The notes under the pieces: model-generated | What the model was told of the DNA's origin: nothing | Seen by the model: the letters and a program-made list of their open reading frames with translations, nothing else | The model's database searches: none | Shown: positions 27,123 to 35,055 of the stretch, one piece after another | How the letters are laid out: each line of letters starts with the position of its first letter | How positions within the stretch are numbered: position 1 is the first letter of the stretch | Translations under genes and position numbers: made by a program | Assembly (NCBI RefSeq): GCF_001446935.1 | Contig: NZ_LKKK01000013.1 | Span: forward strand, 62,001-126,000 | DNA: 64,000 bases | Origin: Pseudomonas sp. TTU2014-080ASC | Lineage (GTDB): Bacteria; Pseudomonadota; Gammaproteobacteria; Pseudomonadales; Pseudomonadaceae | Reading direction: 5' to 3'

Positions 27123-28416
27123 TTTTTTGCCCCCTAACTGGGATGCAGTATTTTTTATATTTTCCGACGATATCTGGTGAGTGCGAGGCTATTATTATTT
27201 GAGTGTTTTTTGGGCAGACTTTTAGCAGTGACTCCATGAATTCGTATTGCCACTTTGGATGAAGTGAAAGTTCTGGTTCGTCAACGATAAAAATTCCATT
27301 CTTTTGTGCTACAAAGGCAATGAAGGTGAATAATATAAGTATCTGTCTCTCACCTGAAGAAAGGTAGTCTATGGATCTATTTTCATTTTCATGAATAAAC
27401 TTGAATACTAGTCTTCCAGAGTTGTCATCAAAATCTATCTGTTTTCCACTGTCGTTAAGGAAGCTGTTTACAGCGCTTAGGTAGTCTTGGATGGCTTTAT
27501 AAGCTTTAGAGTTTTCAGTTTCGTAGTCATTGAAGGCTTTAGCTAATATTTCAATTTGACGATATTGTGATATTAGAAAGTTAATAATGTAGCTGTCTTT
27601 GCTGGTGCTTATGTCTGTTCTTTTTGCTAGCATCTTTGATGATGAGAAATAAGTTTGGACTACTGGTTCAATTTCTTCGGCTTTAAATGCGGTTGAGAGA
27701 TATCTGGTTACCTTGTTTTCAAGGTTCTTAATATCTTTCGGTGTCATCGGTGTTAGTGGTGAGTCAAATATTTTGTCTGGTGTTTGGAGGGCAGACATTA
27801 TAATATCTAGTTTTAGTTTTTCGTCGTTTTTTATTTGTGCTGAACGGTATTCTGAATATTTTAAGGCGGTTACTTCTTTTATTCTGCTTAGTGGGGTTTT
27901 CTTTTTTAGTGTGCGTTGCTTATTGTTTTTCGCATTTTCAAAGTATATAACATCGTCTGATTCTGCTGTAAGTGTTCTGTCTAGTGTGATCGTTGTTGGG
28001 GTGTTTAAAGATTTTAGAAAGTTCCATAGGTCGAACTCATGTTTTTCTGGAGATAAATTTCCATAATAGATTTCCGCCTCTTCAATGTCTGAGTTTCTCG
28101 GGGTGTGGATGAGGTCAATGATTAACGGTGTTGGGGTAAATTTGCTGTTGTGTAACGAGAGTTGTACTTTAGATGTGTCTTTAATGGATCTTAGGGTGTA
28201 GAGCTCTTTGTTTGTAGTAAAGGTTATCGATATTTCACGATAGTCGACAGTGGCTAATTTTTGTAGATTAGGCTTTAGTAGCCAGTCTATTGTGTTTAGT
28301 AAGCTAGTTTTTCCGCATCCGTTTATTCCTACTAATAGATTTATATTTTCATTTAGATCTATATCGAGGTTTATGCCGTTGTGAAGGTTTACTGTTTTAA
28401 GTTTGAGTATTTTCAT
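27112..28416 (-). CDS. ABC/AAA15-type ATPase, PARIS AriA-like
   Basis: A 434-residue SMC/ABC-like ATPase of the AAA15/AAA21 type. Walker A is G30-INGCGKTS (K36), the ABC signature is LSSGERQ (352-358), Walker B is IFIVDEPELSLHP (E380), and the H-loop is ASHSPD (H412). A helical insertion fills residues 170-330. There is no fused TOPRIM domain, unlike OLD nucleases or GajA, and the TOPRIM-like part is supplied by the next gene. This split arrangement is that of PARIS AriA/AriB. AT-rich, with no clear ribosome site. Upstream, 53 bp separate it from the NYN gene on the same strand, so read-through from there is possible. Confidence 0.82.
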   Translation of the reverse strand: MKILKLKTVNLHNGINLDIDLNENINLLVGINGCGKTSLLNTIDWLLKPNLQKLATVDYREISITFTTNKELYTLRSIKDTSKVQLSLHNSKFTPTPLIIDLIHTPRNSDIEEAEIYYGNLSPEKHEFDLWNFLKSLNTPTTITLDRTLTAESDDVIYFENAKNNKQRTLKKKTPLSRIKEVTALKYSEYRSAQIKNDEKLKLDIIMSALQTPDKIFDSPLTPMTPKDIKNLENKVTRYLSTAFKAEEIEPVVQTYFSSSKMLAKRTDISTSKDSYIINFLISQYRQIEILAKAFNDYETENSKAYKAIQDYLSAVNSFLNDSGKQIDFDDNSGRLVFKFIHENENRSIDYLSSGERQILILFTFIAFVAQKNGIFIVDEPELSLHPKWQYEFMESLLKVCPKNTQIIIASHSPDIVGKYKKYCIPVRGQKNAS

Positions 28417-28469
28417 TTTTGTATTTCTGGTTTAAAACTTATTGATGTTTTGAGGTTCGATTTCTAAAT

Positions 28470-29291
28470 TCAGTACGTAGATACCGTCTTGATGGTGGTG
28501 GTAAAGCCTCCGTTTTTGCGGTTGCGGACGGCGAGGACTCGGCCGCCTGTGGCGGTTACGCCTTGTTGCTGCATTTCGAACTGGCCGTTGCGGGCTTTAA
28601 TCAGCTCTGAGAGCTTGGCGTAGCCGTAGAGGCGGGCGTCGAAGTCGGGTTTGAGTTTTCGAATGTTTACGCCCAGAGCTGACAATGTGGTCCAGCCGTC
28701 TTCGTCGGAGATGTCGTCGATGACTTTGGCGATCAGTGCAGTGGGCGCTTTGGGTGGTTTTGCGGCGGCGGTTTCTGTTGCAGGCGCTTCGCTGGCGGGG
28801 ACACTGGTGACTTCGGGCTCTTCGCTGATTTGTTCTTTGCGCAGCAGTTCGCTGTAGATAAAGGTGTCGCAAGCACTAATAAACGGCTTGGGCGTTTTCT
28901 GTTCGCCCACGCCGATCACCTCTAAACCTTCTTCCCGAATCCGCGCTGCCAACCGGGTAAAGTCGCTGTCGCTGGAGACCAGGCAGAAGCCTTCAAAACG
29001 GTGGGTGTAGAGCAGGTCCATGGCGTCGATGATCATGGAGCTGTCGGTGGCATTTTTGCCGGTGGTGTAGGCGAATTGCTGGATGGGCTGGATAGAGTGT
29101 TCCAGCAGTACTTTCTTCCAACTGCCGAGTTGCGGGCCGGTCCAGTCGCCGTAGATGCGTTTAACGCTGGCGACGCCGTATTTGGCGATCTCTTCAAACA
29201 GGCCTTCGACAATCGCGGCGGAGGCGTTGTCGGCATCTATCAGTACGGCTAGGTGTTTTTGTTGTTTATTCAGACCGCTTTTGACTGCCAT
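28470..29291 (-). CDS. NYN/LabA-like nuclease-fold protein with C-terminal OST-HTH-like domain
   Basis: 273 residues. The N-terminal NYN (PIN-like) domain, residues 12-155, keeps the acidic residues expected for metal-dependent RNA cleavage: D19/D21 (LIDADN), D83 and D89 (ATDSSMIIDAMD), and D108/D110 (SSDSDF). A flexible Ala/Pro-rich linker (about 160-185) leads to a C-terminal winged domain of the OST-HTH/LOTUS type (about 186-255, DEDGWTTLSALGVNIRK and FDARLYGYAKLSELIKA). It has host-like GC content, unlike the ATPase/DUF4435 pair it precedes. A degraded second copy of its 3' end lies at 29629-29765. Substrate RNA unknown. Confidence 0.88.
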   Translation of the reverse strand: MAVKSGLNKQQKHLAVLIDADNASAAIVEGLFEEIAKYGVASVKRIYGDWTGPQLGSWKKVLLEHSIQPIQQFAYTTGKNATDSSMIIDAMDLLYTHRFEGFCLVSSDSDFTRLAARIREEGLEVIGVGEQKTPKPFISACDTFIYSELLRKEQISEEPEVTSVPASEAPATETAAAKPPKAPTALIAKVIDDISDEDGWTTLSALGVNIRKLKPDFDARLYGYAKLSELIKARNGQFEMQQQGVTATGGRVLAVRNRKNGGFTTTIKTVSTY

Positions 29292-29502
29292 ATATTTTCC
29301 CTTGGCTTTTGTCCCCCGACCTTATCGCGAAAAATGGGCGATATGCCATCATATTTTCGTACGATTGTTCTCCATTGATGCTGTGATTACCTGAACCTAA
29401 ACGGGCTTTAATTCACGGCGTGGTCTGTGGCGCATGCGGTTTTTCTGTGGAGAAAGGCTTTGTGAGCAGACAGCGCTGGTTGGGCAACGAGCGAGCCTGC
29501 GT

Positions 29503-29621
29503 TGGGTGGATCGGGGCGCGTAGCTGGCGTTTTTTCATCCACCAAATTTGCGAATACAACTCTGGTCTATGCAGTTTTCGCACTGGCCAATGGTGGATGA
29601 CTTCGCTCATCCACCCTACGG
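29503..29621. repeat. Composite inverted repeat of the GTAGGGTGGAT type
   Basis: Two elements face each other: GTTGGGTGGATC to TTTTCATCCACC (29502-29544), and GGTGGATGACTTCGCTCATC followed by CACCCTAC on the right (29592-29620). The outer GTAGGGTG and CCACC bases are shared with the halves of the tandem array at 9.4-10.0 kb. A further decayed relative seems to lie at about 29858-29912. Confidence 0.65.
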
Positions 29622-29628
29622 TTTGGTG

Positions 29629-29765
29629 TCAGGCCACCGTTTTGCGGTTGCGGATGGAGAGGGCTCTGCTGTCTAGGGTGGTCATGCGCTGTTGCTGTTC
29701 AAACTGGCTATTACGCGACTTGATCAGGCCGGAGTAGAGACGGCGGGTTGTGCCGAACTTGTAGA
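29629..29765 (-). pseudogene. 3' remnant of a second NYN/OST-HTH gene
   Basis: Read on the minus strand this stretch encodes LYSGLIKSRNSQFEQQQ then RALSIRNRK and a stop. This matches the end of the intact NYN gene (LSELIKARNGQFEMQQQ, RVLAVRNRK) and the DNA aligns along its length. No upstream part of the gene is present: a REP element begins 3 bp beyond. It is therefore a leftover of a duplication or deletion. Confidence 0.75.
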
Positions 29766-29768
29766 TAC

Positions 29769-29790
29769 TCGCGGCTGAAACCGCTCCTAC
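29769..29790. repeat. Single REP element
   Basis: CGCGGCTGAAACCGCTCCTAC, the Pseudomonas REP core, at the edge of the NYN gene remnant. The rest of 29791-29925 holds only decayed GTAGGG-type repeat sequence. Confidence 0.75.
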
Positions 29791-29925
29791 CAAGTGGCGC
29801 GTGTTCGGTGTGGGAACGGCTTAAACCGTGAAATGGCGGGGATTTGCGGTAGGCGTGTAGGGCGGGGGGGCTAGCTGGCGTTGGCTACGGCGGATGGCTT
29901 CGGCCACCCACCGTATGCGTCGTGA

Positions 29926-30459
29926 TCAGTAGTTCTTCAGGGCGATTTCTTTCGCGTCGACCGGGTCGAGCATCCATTCCAGGTTGCCCTGACCAAAGCC
30001 AGCGCCTTCCGGCACCATAAAGTAGCCGCCTACGCCATTGACGCCGGAGTCTTCGCCATTGGCGCAGTCACCGAATTTGTCCCAGCCCCAGACGTGTGCT
30101 TTTTCGTCTTCATAGTCGGCGAAGTAATAGGTGTCGCTGGTGCACATGAACTCGCCGCTCGGGTCGCAGTCATCGTGGTAGACGCGCAATCCGTAGTTCA
30201 GCCTTTCCAGGCGCGGTTGGGCGTTGCTGTGTTCGCGGGTGCTGCATACGTTGACTGACAGTTGCACGAGTTTGCCTGGGTGTTCTTCCAGAAATTTGTA
30301 CAACGCATCGGCATCGGCGCGGGTGTTGATCTCCACTTCGAAGCTGTCGATTTTATTTTTTTGCAGGTTCAGGGCATCGGGAAAAAAGATGGCGACTACG
30401 CCGACAATACTGGCGAAGACACCAAACAGGGATCCAATGGTTACGGCCAACTTCTTCAT
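29926..30459 (-). CDS. Hypothetical membrane-anchored protein
   Basis: Predicted 177 residues with an N-terminal hydrophobic segment (about 6-27) that could be a signal anchor, then a soluble acidic domain with four cysteines (in NVCSTRE, DDCDP, FMCTS and GDCANGED) that could form two disulfides in the periplasm. I do not recognise the family. The ATG at 30459 is chosen because the basic-hydrophobic start MKKLAVTIGSLFGVFASIVG follows; a longer frame to 30561 lacks this logic. It stands alone between repeat-rich DNA and the divergent permease gene. Confidence 0.65.
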   Translation of the reverse strand: MKKLAVTIGSLFGVFASIVGVVAIFFPDALNLQKNKIDSFEVEINTRADADALYKFLEEHPGKLVQLSVNVCSTREHSNAQPRLERLNYGLRVYHDDCDPSGEFMCTSDTYYFADYEDEKAHVWGWDKFGDCANGEDSGVNGVGGYFMVPEGAGFGQGNLEWMLDPVDAKEIALKNY

Positions 30460-30700
30460 GGCGTTCTCTTTATTGAGTGTTTTCAGATTCTGTTCTGTAC
30501 GGCCACAGAACATTCGGACTGACCGCGCTCGTTCGGTGCAGTAGCGGCGAGATGATGGCATATCTGTTCAGAAAAACAGAACAAAACGGAAGGTCTTGTT
30601 GGTGCGCTGACGCAGCCTTTGCTCAATCAGCCGTCTGGCGTATGTCACTTGCAGTGAAAGTTTTTTTCACCGTTTGATTGAAATTTTTTACAGCGCTCAC

Positions 30701-30730
30701 GGTCGGATGACCTATCGGTCACGTCCGACC
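30701..30730 (+). promoter_or_regulatory. Nested hairpin in permease leader
   Basis: GGTCGGA (30701-30707) pairs with TCCGACC (30724-30730), enclosing TGACC/GGTCA with a TATC loop. It is located 88 bp before the bauD-like start codon and could be an operator or leader hairpin. The rest of 30460-30817 shows AT-rich promoter-like DNA and no gene. Confidence 0.4.
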
Positions 30731-30817
30731 AGTCGTCGTGGATCCCTGCACGGCTGCCTGATGGTGTCGCCCACGAAGCGCGCCATGAATACCCAATAAC
30801 AACAAAGGGTTGTTTTA

Positions 30818-32245
30818 ATGTCGAAAGTCGTTCTCGCGTCTGAGCTGCCTAAAAAAGGCAACGATGCCTCTCTTGCTCCAGGTCTTAAATCCCGCCACGT
30901 CACCATGCTCTCTATCGCCGGTGTAATCGGTGCCGGTCTGTTTGTCGGCTCCGGGCATGCCATTGCGGCGGCGGGGCCTTCGGTGCTGCTGGCGTATCTG
31001 ATCGCTGGCACGCTGGTGGTGCTGGTGATGCGCATGCTCGGCGAAATGGCGGTGGCTTCGCCGGATACCGGCTCCTTCTCAACCTATGCAGATCGCTCCA
31101 TCGGCCGCTGGGCCGGGTTTACCATCGGCTGGTTGTACTGGTGGTTTTGGGTGCTGGTGATTCCGCTGGAAGCCATCGCCGCTGCGGCCATTCTCAACGC
31201 CTGGTTCCCGGCGATTGATACCTGGATATTTGCCCTGGCTGTGACCTTTTTACTGACGGTTACCAATCTGTTTAGCGTGGCCCGTTACGGTGAGTTCGAA
31301 TTTTGGTTTGCGCTGCTCAAGGTGATCGCGATCATTGCGTTTATCGCCTTGGGCGCGTTTGCGATGGCGGGTGGTCTGCCGGACCGTGAAGTCAGCGGTT
31401 TGTCGAATCTCATGGCCAGCTTTGGTGGGTTCTTCCCTAATGGCTACGCGGCTGTAATCGGCGCACTCCTAACGACCATGTTCAGCTTTATGGGCACGGA
31501 GATTGTGACCATTGCAGCGGCTGAGTCGAAAGACCCGGCCAAGCAGATCACCCGTGCGACCAACTCGGTGATCTGGCGGATTGCGCTGTTCTATCTGGTG
31601 TCGATCTTTATCGTGATTTCCATCGTGCCGTGGAACGATCCGATGCTGACTCAGGTCGGTTCTTACCAGCGTGCACTGGAGTTGCTGAACATTCCGCATG
31701 CCAAGCTGATTGTGGATTTGGTGGTGTTGGTGGCGGTTGCCAGCTGCCTGAACTCGGCGATTTACACGTCTTCTCGCATGGTGTTCTCGCTGGCAAAACG
31801 TGGTGACGCACCTGCTGTACTCAAGCGCACTAATGAAGCCCATGTGCCGCGCGCGGCGGTGTTGGCCAGTACGGCGGTGGGCTTTCTGACTACGATCGCC
31901 AACTACTTTGCGCCGGGCGAGGTGTTCTCTTTCCTGCTGGCGACTTCCGGCGCGGTGGCGCTGTTGGTGTATTTGGTGATCGCGATTGCTCAGCTGCGTA
32001 TGCGTAAGCAACTGTTGGCCAGCGGTAAGCCGATTGAGTTCCGCATGTGGCTGTACCCGTGGCTGACCTGGGCGGTGATCATTTTCATCGTGGTGGCGCT
32101 GGGGATCATGCTGACCATGCCTGCGCATCAGAATGAAGTGATGGCGACCGGCTTGCTGACGGTGTTGATCGTCTGCATCGGCCTGCTTAATGCGCGGCGT
32201 AAGCGCCGTCTCGAAGAGGGTTTCGAGGCTGTAACAGCGCAATAG
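30818..32245 (+). CDS. bauD: Amino acid permease, BauD/GabP-like
   Basis: A 475-residue amino acid-polyamine-organocation permease of the GabP/AAT type with 12 hydrophobic segments. It has the family N-terminus SRHVTMLSIAGVIGAGLFVGSG and the later FSFMGTEIVTIAAAES motif. In P. aeruginosa the beta-alanine permease gene bauD directly follows bauC. Here a permease of the same type lies about 5.8 kb beyond bauC on the same strand, separated by the pauD-like gene, the ATPase/DUF4435 pair, the NYN gene and repeats. BauD is the natural assignment, but a GABA or other permease of the same group cannot be excluded. A REP pair follows. Confidence 0.82.
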   Translation: MSKVVLASELPKKGNDASLAPGLKSRHVTMLSIAGVIGAGLFVGSGHAIAAAGPSVLLAYLIAGTLVVLVMRMLGEMAVASPDTGSFSTYADRSIGRWAGFTIGWLYWWFWVLVIPLEAIAAAAILNAWFPAIDTWIFALAVTFLLTVTNLFSVARYGEFEFWFALLKVIAIIAFIALGAFAMAGGLPDREVSGLSNLMASFGGFFPNGYAAVIGALLTTMFSFMGTEIVTIAAAESKDPAKQITRATNSVIWRIALFYLVSIFIVISIVPWNDPMLTQVGSYQRALELLNIPHAKLIVDLVVLVAVASCLNSAIYTSSRMVFSLAKRGDAPAVLKRTNEAHVPRAAVLASTAVGFLTTIANYFAPGEVFSFLLATSGAVALLVYLVIAIAQLRMRKQLLASGKPIEFRMWLYPWLTWAVIIFIVVALGIMLTMPAHQNEVMATGLLTVLIVCIGLLNARRKRRLEEGFEAVTAQ

Positions 32246-32270
32246 TTTGTGTCGAGCATCCGTGAGGTAT

Positions 32271-32338
32271 TTCACGGCTGAAACCGCCCCTACAGTGCGC
32301 ATTGCGTGATCCTGTAGGAGCGGTTTCAGCCGCGAATT
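32271..32338. repeat. Inverted pair of REP elements
   Basis: CACGGCTGAAACCGCCCCTAC and its opposite-strand partner TGTAGGAGCGGTTTCAGCCG flank a 24-bp spacer between the convergent permease and endonuclease genes. They probably stabilise or end both transcripts. Confidence 0.85.
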
Positions 32339-32349
32339 GCGTCAAGGTA

Positions 32350-33060
32350 TCAACGCGCGCTTAACACCTTTTGCAGCAGGCATTGCACGGTATCCACTTC
32401 ACCCACATACGGGTTGCCATGGCCCATCACGCAGCCGACTTGCTGGTTACGCCAGCGCTCCCATTCAGTTACCGGGTATTGGCGGTTCCACGCTTCGTAC
32501 GTGCGGCGGTCGCGGTTGGACAGGCGCAGGCGGTAGTGATCGGACATATATAAATAGATGCGTGCCGCCGCTCCGCGAGTGTGCTCCGGCGGCATGGCGG
32601 TTTTTGCGGAGAAATCCACCACCATCTTGCAGGCACCGTATTGGCTGGGCTTTTGGCTAAGCATGCCGAGGGCGAAGTTGGAGCGGTCGCTGTTCACTTC
32701 GCCAATGCTGGGTACCAGGTTGTGCAGATCGGCTTCGGCGGCCTGATAGGTTTTGTCATTGCGCGAGCAATTGTTGCGGCCACCGTTTTTCCAGCATTGG
32801 CGCTGATGACCGATCACCCAGGCTGGTACCACGTGCTCCCATTCCAGGCGGCGGGCGCGTTCTGGTTGTTTACGGGGTTGGTAGCCGCAGCTGGCCAGGT
32901 CGATCTGATTCCCTCTGAAGCGGCAACCGCAATAAAAGGTGGTGGGCTGGGCTGCGTAGATTTGCCGGGCAATTTGTTTGGCAGTGATCATGTTTTCAGG
33001 GGGATTGGCCAGCAGGCCCTGGCCGAAGAACAGCGTGGTGAAAAGTAGTGCAGAGGACAT
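32350..33060 (-). CDS. Periplasmic/secreted endonuclease I (EndA family)
   Basis: A 236-residue secreted nuclease with signal peptide (cleaved after GLLA). The catalytic region is RRLEWEHVVPAW (about 69-80), with the essential histidine, followed by DLHNLVPSIGEVNSDRSN (about 111-128). Six or more cysteines support a disulfide-bonded periplasmic enzyme. EndA-type enzymes cut double-stranded DNA non-specifically; in Pseudomonas and relatives they degrade extracellular DNA. Single gene, convergent with the permease. Confidence 0.92.
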   Translation of the reverse strand: MSSALLFTTLFFGQGLLANPPENMITAKQIARQIYAAQPTTFYCGCRFRGNQIDLASCGYQPRKQPERARRLEWEHVVPAWVIGHQRQCWKNGGRNNCSRNDKTYQAAEADLHNLVPSIGEVNSDRSNFALGMLSQKPSQYGACKMVVDFSAKTAMPPEHTRGAAARIYLYMSDHYRLRLSNRDRRTYEAWNRQYPVTEWERWRNQQVGCVMGHGNPYVGEVDTVQCLLQKVLSAR

Positions 33061-33149
33061 TGAGCGATCTGTAACAAAAACGGCCGGCCATCATACTGTG
33101 ATTGCTGTCACTGATTGACGGTGAGGCTGTATCAAATTGAGTTTGTTTC

Positions 33150-33179
33150 AGTTTTTTCCCCTGGATCAGGAAAAAAACT
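33150..33179. promoter_or_regulatory. AT-rich dyad of about 30 bp
   Basis: AGTTTTTTCC on the left and GGAAAAAAACT on the right flank a CCTG-GAT-CAGG core, giving an almost perfect inverted repeat between the divergent endonuclease and lipoprotein genes. Just beyond, at 33257, TTGACC and GGTCAA form a second, smaller dyad. Possible regulator sites. Confidence 0.35.
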
Positions 33180-33339
33180 CAACTTTTTGCCGCGAGTGCT
33201 GTCTGCCAATTACTAAAGGGATTTAACAGGTGGCGGTAAGTCGTTGGGATTTATTGACCTTTTTTGGTTAAAAATTGGTCAAAGTTGGTTTGTTTTTGCT
33301 AGCGTTATCTCACAACACCGCAGCGGATGACCTCCACTG

Positions 33340-34131
33340 ATGAGTACTGTGCAGCGATTGGAACGGATGAAAGATCGCAACGGTGGGCCTTGGGGCCTGG
33401 CCGCGATGGCGCAGTTCGGCTGTTTTTTACCGCTTCTGGCACTGATCCTGTTCGCTACCAGCGGCTGCTCAACCCGCCAGGATCATAAAACCATCATCTC
33501 CAACAGCGCTTCGGCCAAGCCCAGCGAGTTCTTTCAGACTCACGCTGACCGTATGGCCACCATCGGTATGCGCAACAACCTCAACAGCTTGTATCGCCTG
33601 ATGGACAAGCTGTACCTGCGTAACCCGCGGGAATGGCGCAAGACCGGCTTGCCAGATGCCGAGGCGGCTAAGGCGGCGGTGCACCGAGCTATTGAAAGCG
33701 ATCAGCCGCTGCCGCAGTTGGGCGGGCGCAAGGATATCGCGGCGTTGAGTTATGCCCTGAGTGCTGAGTATCAGGGGGATCGTGTCGGTGCCTTTATTTA
33801 TTCGTTGGCGAGTATGTTGATTACGGCTCACGGCGGGCGCACTGAGTACTACATGAGCGATACGATCAACCCGGAGTTTGTCCACAACGCTGCGCGTAAC
33901 ATTGAAATCGCTGGTTGGATGCTGGCGCAGCGCACAGATGCCGAAGGCAAGCCCTGGCTGCTGTCTAACGAAATCTCCGCTGATGGGCGCAACCTCAGTT
34001 ATGCGGTGGAGTTCGGCAAGATCGTCGCGCGACTTGATCTGCTCACCGATGTATTGGATGAGCGCTATCGCCGTCTGGGCGTGAACTACGCGCAAAGCCT
34101 GTTGTTTATGAACCTGCTGCCGGTGCAGTAG
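33340..34131 (+). CDS. Predicted lipoprotein of unknown function
   Basis: 263 residues with a hydrophobic N-terminal segment and the lipobox ATSGC at about residue 43, so the mature protein should be lipid-anchored. The rest is helical, without a domain I recognise. An alternative start (ATG at 33367) would give a more usual signal length. Monocistronic between divergent endA and the convergent solute-binding gene. Confidence 0.75.
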   Translation: MSTVQRLERMKDRNGGPWGLAAMAQFGCFLPLLALILFATSGCSTRQDHKTIISNSASAKPSEFFQTHADRMATIGMRNNLNSLYRLMDKLYLRNPREWRKTGLPDAEAAKAAVHRAIESDQPLPQLGGRKDIAALSYALSAEYQGDRVGAFIYSLASMLITAHGGRTEYYMSDTINPEFVHNAARNIEIAGWMLAQRTDAEGKPWLLSNEISADGRNLSYAVEFGKIVARLDLLTDVLDERYRRLGVNYAQSLLFMNLLPVQ

Positions 34132-34148
34132 GTGACCTGTCAGACGCC

Positions 34149-34871
34149 TCAGTCCAGGCTCTGATAAAACCGTTCAAGCATTCCTGTTTTACGCAGCCGT
34201 TCCAGGGCGGCTGAAAACACTTGTGCGCGTTGGTAGTCCCCTTTGTGGAAGGCAACAAAGCGTGGCATGACCACCAGTGGTTTGGGCAGCACGCGGACCT
34301 GATCCTGTGCCTTCTTCTGTTTTAGCCAGTACAACAGTTGGGATTGATCCCCGACGATCATGTCGATGCGTCCTGCCAGCAGCATTGAAACCAGTTGTTG
34401 CGGGGTGTTGGCGTGGGTGTTGCGGGAGAGTTCGGCTTTGTCGTAGTCGGCCTGGTAGGTGTAACCCCGGACTTGGCCGATGGTGTAGGGCGTCAGATCG
34501 GCGAAGGTTTTCCAGTCTGGCAGCTCGACATGCCGGGCTGCAACGAAGACGGTGCGGCCATAGCGGATGGGGCCGACAAGTTCGTATTGCTTGCGGCGCT
34601 CTGGGGTGTCGGCGAAGGGGAAGGCGGCGGTGGCTTTGCCGTTGTTGAGCAGATTTTTGAGCCGCTCCCAAGGGTAGAGGTGCAGCTTATAGGTGACTTG
34701 AGCTTCGTTGAGAACGGCTTTTACCAGCTCGACGTCGTGGCCTTGCGGTTGCAGGTTGTCTGGTGACATAAAACTGTAAGGAGCGAACTGTTCATCCCCC
34801 AGCACTTTCCACTCTTCGGCAGAAATTCCGAAGGACATCAACAGCAGCAGATACCACACTGCACTACGCAT
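34149..34871 (-). CDS. Family 3 solute-binding-like periplasmic protein
   Basis: 240 residues with signal peptide (cleaved after GISA) and a single type-II periplasmic binding fold of the amino-acid type (SBP_bac_3). The motif YSFMSPDNLQPQGHDVELVKAVL lies near residue 32, and FPFADTPERRKQY and GRIDMIVGD follow. No ABC permease is nearby, so it may be an isolated sensor or scavenging protein, as found in several Pseudomonas. Ligand unknown. Confidence 0.85.
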   Translation of the reverse strand: MRSAVWYLLLLMSFGISAEEWKVLGDEQFAPYSFMSPDNLQPQGHDVELVKAVLNEAQVTYKLHLYPWERLKNLLNNGKATAAFPFADTPERRKQYELVGPIRYGRTVFVAARHVELPDWKTFADLTPYTIGQVRGYTYQADYDKAELSRNTHANTPQQLVSMLLAGRIDMIVGDQSQLLYWLKQKKAQDQVRVLPKPLVVMPRFVAFHKGDYQRAQVFSAALERLRKTGMLERFYQSLD

Positions 34872-35055
34872 ACAACACCATGGAATGGAGAATGGGGAAG
34901 TGGGACGTGTTACGTGTTGAGTATTTTTGAACAGGTTTTATCACACCTTGGTGTTAGGTGTAATAGCAATACAATGGCTGTCTGGCGGGGCGAATATATG
35001 ACCGCAGTTTTTGCGCCGGTTGGGCTGATTTGCGGCGTGCGCTTGGCTGTGGAAC

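Noticed and set aside
27112..28416. Gabija GajA or OLD nuclease
   Set aside because: No TOPRIM domain is fused to the ATPase and no UvrD-type helicase gene follows; the split ATPase/DUF4435 form fits PARIS better.
28470..29291. NYN gene as part of the transferred AT-rich island
   Set aside because: Its base composition is like the surrounding chromosome and the drop in GC begins right at its stop codon.
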